55,506 nucleotides of DNA from Muribaculaceae bacterium (GTDB lineage Bacteria > Bacteroidota > Bacteroidia > Bacteroidales > Muribaculaceae): positions 1-55,506 of the forward strand of contig JAKSLZ010000009.1 in the NCBI GenBank assembly GCA_024400935.1, in the 5' to 3' direction. Both the position numbers and the translations under genes were made by a program. This document shows positions 49,858 to 55,506 of the stretch, one piece after another; positions within the stretch are counted from its first letter, which is position 1, and each line of letters starts with the position of its first letter. The notes under the pieces were generated by a model. The model made no database searches, was not told the DNA's origin, and was given only the letters and a program-made list of their open reading frames with translations.

Positions 49858-51612
49858 ATGAAAAAACTCTGTCTCATACTCCTCGTTGCACTTGTGTGCA
49901 GCACCGGCAGCGCTAACGCACAGCGCCGTGGCTCATCATCAAGCAGATCAGGCAAATCAACCACTACCACAACAACAGTGAAACTCCCCAACGATGCAGC
50001 CCTAGTGCGCCAAGCCAAAGCCGGTAAAGCCCGCGCCCAAGCCAAAGTAGGCTTATGCTATTATTATGGCACGGACGGGGTAAAAGAAAATGATTCCGAG
50101 GCAGTGAAATGGTTCACCAAAGCAGCCAACCAAAGAGACGGAATAGGCCTATATTATTTAGGCCTTTGCTATGACGAAGGTAATGGCGTGAGTAAAAACT
50201 TCACCCGGGCAAACAGCTTATACAAGCAAGCAGTCACAGCATTAACCCGCGAGGCTAATTCTGGAGACGTAGATTCACAATTCTACTTGGGCTGCTGTTA
50301 CCATTCCGGCAAAGGCACAGACCAAGATTTCACCGAGGCGGTGAAGTGGTGCCGCCTCGCCGCCGAGCAAGGACTTGCCGAAGCGCAATACAACCTTGGT
50401 TGTTGCTATTACAACGGCGAGGGGGTGACACAGTCTTCCACCGAGGCGGTGAAGTGGTTCCGCCTCGCCACTGAGCAAGGATATGCCGACGCGCAATTCA
50501 GCCTTGCCTTGTGCTATGAAAACGGCAAAGGGGTGACACAGTCTTACACCGAGGCAGTGAAGTGGTACCGTCTCGCTGCTGAGCAAGGACTTGCCGAAGC
50601 GCAATACAACCTTGGTTGTTGCTATTACTACGGCGAAGTAGTGACAAAGTCTTATACAGAGGCGGTGAAGTGGTTCCGCCTCGCCGCAGAGCAAGGAGAT
50701 GCCAATGCGCAACTCAACCTTGGCGTGTGCTATGAAAACGGCGAGGGGGTGACACAGTCTTACACCAAGGCAGTGAAGTGGTACCGGTTCGCCGCTGAGC
50801 AAGGACTTGCCGAAGCGCAATACAACCTTGGTAACAGCTACTACAACGGCGAGGGGGTGACAAAGTCTTACACAGAGGCTGTGAAGTGGTACCGTCTCGC
50901 CGCAGAGCAAGGAATTGCCCAAGCGCAATGCAACCTTGGTTGTTGCTATAACCACGGCGAAGGGGTGACACAGTCTTCCACCGAGGCGGTGAAGTGGTAC
51001 CAACTCGCCGCTGAGCAAGGAGATGCCGAAGCACAATACAACCTTGGTAACAGCTACTACAACGGCGAGGGAGTGACACAGTCTTCCACCGAGGCAGTGA
51101 AGTGGTACCGCCTCGCTGCTGAGCAAGGACATGCCGCAGCACAATTTAACCTTGCCTTATGCTACTACAACGGCGAGGGGATGACAAAGTCTTACACAGA
51201 AGCGGTGAAGTGGTTCCGCCTCGCTGCTGAGCAAGGACATGCCGCAGCACAATTTAACCTTGCCTTATGCTACTACAACGGCGAGGGGATGACAAAGTCT
51301 TACACAGAAGCGGTGAAGTGGTTCCGCCTCGCCGCAGAGCAAGGAATTGCCGACGCGCAACTCAACCTTGGCGTGTGCTATTACAACGGTGAGGGGGTGA
51401 CACAGTCTTACACCGAGGCGGTAAAATGGTACCGGCTCGCAGCCGAGCAAGGAGATGCAAATGCGCAAAACAACCTTGGCTACTGCTATTACTTCGGTAA
51501 TGGTGTTTCCAAAAGCGAAAGCACCGCCAGCAGTTGGTTTAAAAAGGCTGCTGCTCAGGGCAACGAAAATGCACAAAAAGTCCTCAGAATCCTTGGCATC
51601 TACAGCTGGTAA
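49858..51612 (+). CDS. secreted Sel1-repeat protein
   Basis: From the ATG at 49858 the product has 584 residues. A signal peptide ends near SANAQ and a Ser/Thr-rich linker follows. The rest is about fourteen Sel1-type alpha-helical repeats, most exactly 36 residues (consensus includes A-x-A-Q-x-N-L-G-x-C-Y and TEAVKWYRLAAEQG). Sel1 repeats form solenoids that bind other proteins; in bacteria many are exported or act in signalling. The partner is unknown. Units 11 and 12 (about 51130-51345) are identical in protein and nearly so in DNA, pointing to recent duplication. The array makes the gene prone to length change. Confidence 0.9.
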   Translation: MKKLCLILLVALVCSTGSANAQRRGSSSSRSGKSTTTTTTVKLPNDAALVRQAKAGKARAQAKVGLCYYYGTDGVKENDSEAVKWFTKAANQRDGIGLYYLGLCYDEGNGVSKNFTRANSLYKQAVTALTREANSGDVDSQFYLGCCYHSGKGTDQDFTEAVKWCRLAAEQGLAEAQYNLGCCYYNGEGVTQSSTEAVKWFRLATEQGYADAQFSLALCYENGKGVTQSYTEAVKWYRLAAEQGLAEAQYNLGCCYYYGEVVTKSYTEAVKWFRLAAEQGDANAQLNLGVCYENGEGVTQSYTKAVKWYRFAAEQGLAEAQYNLGNSYYNGEGVTKSYTEAVKWYRLAAEQGIAQAQCNLGCCYNHGEGVTQSSTEAVKWYQLAAEQGDAEAQYNLGNSYYNGEGVTQSSTEAVKWYRLAAEQGHAAAQFNLALCYYNGEGMTKSYTEAVKWFRLAAEQGHAAAQFNLALCYYNGEGMTKSYTEAVKWFRLAAEQGIADAQLNLGVCYYNGEGVTQSYTEAVKWYRLAAEQGDANAQNNLGYCYYFGNGVSKSESTASSWFKKAAAQGNENAQKVLRILGIYSW

Positions 51613-51719
51613 AGCACAGGAAGTGAATCGTCTAACAACACAGGTACGAGACCGGGACAAACGTTGCTTTAGGCTTTTTGCGACACCCTTGGTCACGACG
51701 TGACACCAACCAGGAAAAA

Positions 51720-51919
51720 CCAGATCAATGATTTTTTGTATTTTATTAGGTGTAGCCGCATTTTCATCATAGTGGATAACAGTTGGGGGTAAGCCACAAT
51801 GTGGGCCATGGCATGGGGGGCAGGCCGAAGTTCCCTTCGAGACTGCATCCCATGCCATGGCCCACACTCAGTATCCTACTGAGCGTTATCTACTATGACA
51901 TTTTCCTTTTAATTGTCTA
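51720..51919 (+). repeat. family B structured element, copy 2
   Basis: The outer stem CATAGTGGATAAC (near 51769) pairs with 51885-51897 with one G-T pair. The 17-bp stem at 51801-51817 and 51849-51865 is perfect. CGAAG/CTTCG is the apical hairpin, and CTCAGTA/TACTGAG forms a side hairpin (51868-51883). Copy 3 lies 323 bases downstream in the same orientation, and copy 1 at 15963-16158 is inverted. No coding content. Confidence 0.88.
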
Positions 51920-52042
51920 TACCATAACCAAAGGAATGGGATATATTCCGCATGTTGTGCGCCCCCTTAGAAATTGACAGCTAATCGGTTACGATGCAAT
52001 GTGACGACTTTGTCGTCATTAATCACCAACTTAGAGGAAAAA
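51920..52042 (+). repeat. linker segment between family B units
   Basis: This stretch of about 120 bases starts TACCATAACCAAAGG and contains GGTTACGATGCAATGTGACG and the small hairpin GACGACTTTGTCGTC. Its reverse complement, diverged in the middle, flanks copy 1 at 15831-15960, so it is part of a composite repeat. It is absent after copy 3. Confidence 0.75.
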
Positions 52043-52240
52043 CCAGATCAATGATTTTTTGTATTTTATTAGGCGCAGCCGCATTTTCATCATAGTGGAT
52101 AACAGTTGGGGGATAAGCCACAATGTGTGCCATGGCATGGGGGGCAGGCCGAAGTTCCCTTCGAGACTGCATCCCATGCCATGGCACACACTCAGGATCC
52201 TACTGAGCGTTATCCACTATGACATTTTCCTTTAAATTGT
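52043..52240 (+). repeat. family B structured element, copy 3
   Basis: Nearly identical to copy 2. The outer stem (52091-52103 with 52209-52221) is perfect. In the 17-bp stem (52125-52141 with 52173-52189) the fourth pair is T-A where copy 2 has G-C, a compensated change. The element ends 45 bases from the stop of the HU/LysM gene. Together copies 2 and 3 occupy the 672-base gap 51613-52284. Confidence 0.88.
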
Positions 52241-52284
52241 CGGCACACTTGAGTTGTCGCGTCGCTACAGTGTACCGGGTATAT

Positions 52285-53721
52285 TTAGTCATGGTGCGAC
52301 GAGCGCAACTCCTCGTTAGCAAAATGGGTGAACAGTTCCTTGGACTTCTTCTCAGCCTTTGACACGCTGTGCGAGTCGTCGGCATCTATGCCATACTTCT
52401 CGGCTGGCGGAATCACCACCACCGTACCTGACTTGATGCGGTTGGGGTTATCGATGATCTTCTTGTTTTCCTCATAGATATAAACCCAGAAGTCGTTCTT
52501 GCCATAGTGCTTCTTGGCAAGTCTAGTAAGCGGCATATCCTCGGTGCACACGTCGGTCACGACCTTGTGTTCCTTGGGTTCGGGCTCAGGTTCACTCACC
52601 TGATCTGCTTCTTGCACGTCACCGCTCACAGCAGTCTCCATGCCAGCATTTTGCGATTCATCATCGGCATAAATGATAGTGTCAGGACCTGCCGGGGCAA
52701 CAGCAGGTGCCGCAGCATTTTCGCCAGCAGGTGCCGCAGCATCTCCTCCCTCATGGCTGCATTGTCTCGCACCCAGCCAGTAAGCGCCCAGCGCAATGAG
52801 AACCACGGCAAGCATAGCACCGGCGCCAAAGAGCAACCCCTTAACAAGCGAGCGATGAGCGATGTCACGTTTCTCTCGCTCAATCTCAACAATTGACGGA
52901 CCAGCCGCATAAGGCTCATTCTCATATACCGGTTCGCCCACAGGTTCGTCATCGTCCTCCACCTCAGCAGGTTCCTCGACGGGTTCTTCAGCGGGTTCCT
53001 CGTCATCGACTTCGGGTGTCGGCTCAGCCTCGGGCTGTTCTTCTTCAGGCTCTTCCACAGGCATTTCGGCCAGTTCTTCCTGCTGCTCGGGTTCATCTTC
53101 TTCAAGTTCTTCGGGACTGGGAATCTGTGGTATTTCTATTTGCTCCTCCTCGGGTTCCACAACAGGAGGAGTCACCTCGGGCTCACTCTTGAAAGGCATA
53201 AAAGGCGGAGGACCCTGCACCACAGGTTCCTCATCGACGGGCGCATCTGCGACCTCCTCGTTGCCAGCAGGTTCTTCGGCCTCGACCTCCTCTTGAGCGA
53301 CAGGAGGAGTCATCAGCGGTGCAGCGACAGGCGCTACAACAGTCACTTCATCATCGGCAACATCGCCCGACACAGCCGCCAGCATCTCGTCAGTAACAGC
53401 ATCGTCAAGCACAACGGTGTCAAAGTGGGCAAAAGGCTCATTAATCTTGTCGGACAACACCTTGGCAGGCACAAAAACAAGACGGTTGTGTGATGGAATC
53501 TCGACCACCTTGCCGGTGTTGACGCTCACACTCTTGCGAGGCTTCACCGTCTCCAGCTTAAATTGTCCCAAGTTCTTGATGCGCACACTCTCGCCATCAA
53601 TAAGAGCCTGTGACACAGTGGCAAACAGTTCCTTAAGAAACAGCTCGCTCATGCGTTTCGACGTGTTGGTCGACTCGGCTATCAATTCAATCAGTTCAGG
53701 AAAAGTAATCTTGCTGTTCAT
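52285..53721 (-). CDS. HU-domain protein with membrane helix and LysM-like domain
   Basis: The 478-residue protein begins with an HU/IHF DNA-binding domain (about 1-95, 'ALIDGESVRIKNLGQFKLE'). A very acidic Pro/Glu linker (about 100-275), one membrane helix (about 293-316, preceded by basic residues) and an Ala/Pro spacer follow. A LysM-like domain (about 385-440, 'HKVVTDVCTEDMPLTRLAKK' to 'IKSGTVVVIPP') and a charged tail complete it. Positive-inside topology puts HU in the cytoplasm and LysM in the periplasm. It could therefore link DNA to peptidoglycan, which is inference. It lies 11 bases after a stand-alone HU gene. Confidence 0.85.
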   Translation of the reverse strand: MNSKITFPELIELIAESTNTSKRMSELFLKELFATVSQALIDGESVRIKNLGQFKLETVKPRKSVSVNTGKVVEIPSHNRLVFVPAKVLSDKINEPFAHFDTVVLDDAVTDEMLAAVSGDVADDEVTVVAPVAAPLMTPPVAQEEVEAEEPAGNEEVADAPVDEEPVVQGPPPFMPFKSEPEVTPPVVEPEEEQIEIPQIPSPEELEEDEPEQQEELAEMPVEEPEEEQPEAEPTPEVDDEEPAEEPVEEPAEVEDDDEPVGEPVYENEPYAAGPSIVEIEREKRDIAHRSLVKGLLFGAGAMLAVVLIALGAYWLGARQCSHEGGDAAAPAGENAAAPAVAPAGPDTIIYADDESQNAGMETAVSGDVQEADQVSEPEPEPKEHKVVTDVCTEDMPLTRLAKKHYGKNDFWVYIYEENKKIIDNPNRIKSGTVVVIPPAEKYGIDADDSHSVSKAEKKSKELFTHFANEELRSSHHD

Positions 53722-53732
53722 GGCCTTGACAA

Positions 53733-54005
53733 TTATTTGAGTTTACCTTTAAGGACATTACTGATCTTGAACGACAGCACCACCTTGGGCGGCACAAGCA
53801 TGCGCTTGCCGTTGCCGGGGTTGACAACGACACGTTCATTTTTCTTCTTGGCCTCAAACGTGCCAAAACTAGGAATAGAGATACTGTCGAGCTCGCCACA
53901 GCGGTTGCCAACAACCTCAGTGAACGCCTCGAGCAACTTGCTCACATCCTTGCTGCTACGGCCCAGTTTGTCGGCCAGCAGACTCACTAGTTTCCTGTTC
54001 TCCAT
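53733..54005 (-). CDS. HU-family DNA-binding protein
   Basis: The 90-residue histone-like protein has the helix-helix start of HU ('LVSLLADKLGRSSKDVSKLL'), the FGTFEAKKK turn and a beta-arm region with NPGNGKRMLVPPK, where the R-N-P-x-T of canonical HU is replaced by V-V-N-P-G-N. It is expected to bind and bend DNA as a dimer. First gene of a two-gene operon with the HU/LysM membrane protein, with its own promoter box at 54028-54035. Confidence 0.93.
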   Translation of the reverse strand: MENRKLVSLLADKLGRSSKDVSKLLEAFTEVVGNRCGELDSISIPSFGTFEAKKKNERVVVNPGNGKRMLVPPKVVLSFKISNVLKGKLK

Positions 54006-54027
54006 CTACGTTTATGTTTTCAAACTA

Positions 54028-54035
54028 CAAAGATA
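54028..54035 (-). promoter_or_regulatory. -7 promoter box (TATCTTTG, minus strand)
   Basis: This full consensus match lies 22 bases before the HU ATG at 54005, divergent from the glnS promoter. Confidence 0.75.
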
Positions 54036-54182
54036 CAATTTTTTCACGAAACTCTCCACACATTCCCAATTTTTATAAAAAAACACCAGAAATCTCTTGC
54101 TTTCGCAATTTTTCTATTCAAAAAGATGCTGACCAAAACAAAAAAATCTATTCTTTCTGTTTAATCTGTGGTTAAAAATCAC

Positions 54183-54190
54183 TAACTTTG
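54183..54190 (+). promoter_or_regulatory. -7 promoter box of glnS (TAACTTTG)
   Basis: This full consensus match is 34 bases before the ATG at 54225. Confidence 0.8.
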
Positions 54191-54224
54191 CAGTTTGAAA
54201 AAGAAACACTAACACATATATAAT

Positions 54225-55506
<1,282 letters not shown>

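Noticed and set aside
50275-51144. 289-codon repetitive open frame on the minus strand
   Set aside because: It is the mirror of the Sel1 repeats. Its repetition comes from the 108-bp period of the real gene.

Overview
The window reads as a chromosomal segment of a gut-type Bacteroidales bacterium, probably Muribaculaceae-like; the family placement is inference from gene content. The evidence is a dense set of Bacteroidetes -7 boxes (TAnnTTTG) 20-60 bases ahead of start codons, no Shine-Dalgarno signals, and Bacteroidetes-type genes: a complete bat aerotolerance operon, a single-chain PurL, M64 and DUF3943 proteins, a starch enzyme ending in a dockerin-like repeat, and HU/LysM proteins. Most genes have GC-rich codon use. 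The first 2.4 kb, the toxin-antitoxin remnant near 7.3-8.5 kb and the intergenic repeats are visibly AT-richer or patchy.

Layout. 1-3.1 kb: small envelope proteins and a hairpin-rich intergenic repeat. 3.4-7.1 kb: purL. 7.3-8.9 kb: an AbiEi-type antitoxin followed by a toxin gene cut off after its nucleotidyltransferase motifs and joined to a glutathione peroxidase gene that has lost its 5' end. 9-12.3 kb: small proteins, a foldback element, then a minus-strand HAD phosphatase - esterase - dapF cluster. 12.8-14.9 kb: ptb-buk. 15-25.3 kb: a secreted protein, a membrane protein between 27-bp direct repeats, a Fur-family regulator, a multidomain alpha-amylase, lipoprotein and DUF3943 genes, an M64 peptidase, and a DUF2975/HTH pair with twin operators. 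25.7-28.2 kb: clpB. 28.6-36.6 kb, minus strand: a secreted protein, a TrkA-N/RyR membrane protein, an MBL-fold hydrolase, tex, a membrane phosphoesterase and an acyltransferase. 36.8-38.6 kb: a PASTA protein and a RluD-type pseudouridine synthase. 39.1-49.5 kb, minus strand: moxR - DUF58 - membrane protein - batA-B-C-D-E - PAP2 phosphatase - small protein - glycosyltransferase, apparently one long operon. 49.9-51.6 kb: a Sel1-repeat protein. 52.3-54.0 kb: a membrane-anchored HU/LysM protein and an HU protein. From 54.2 kb: glnS, cut by the window end.

The most unusual content is not coding. Two families of intergenic nested-palindrome elements recur. In both, differences between copies fall as compensated or wobble pairs, which suggests that the fold is conserved rather than the sequence. 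Arrays of 8-bp TTAA-containing repeats sit in three gene junctions. Other points of interest are the toxin/peroxidase deletion junction, the twin 20-bp operators beside the DUF2975/HTH promoter, a promoter-led three-hairpin region after clpB that may be a small RNA, and an HU domain apparently tethered through the inner membrane to a LysM domain. No tRNA, rRNA, CRISPR array, transposase or integrase was recognised.
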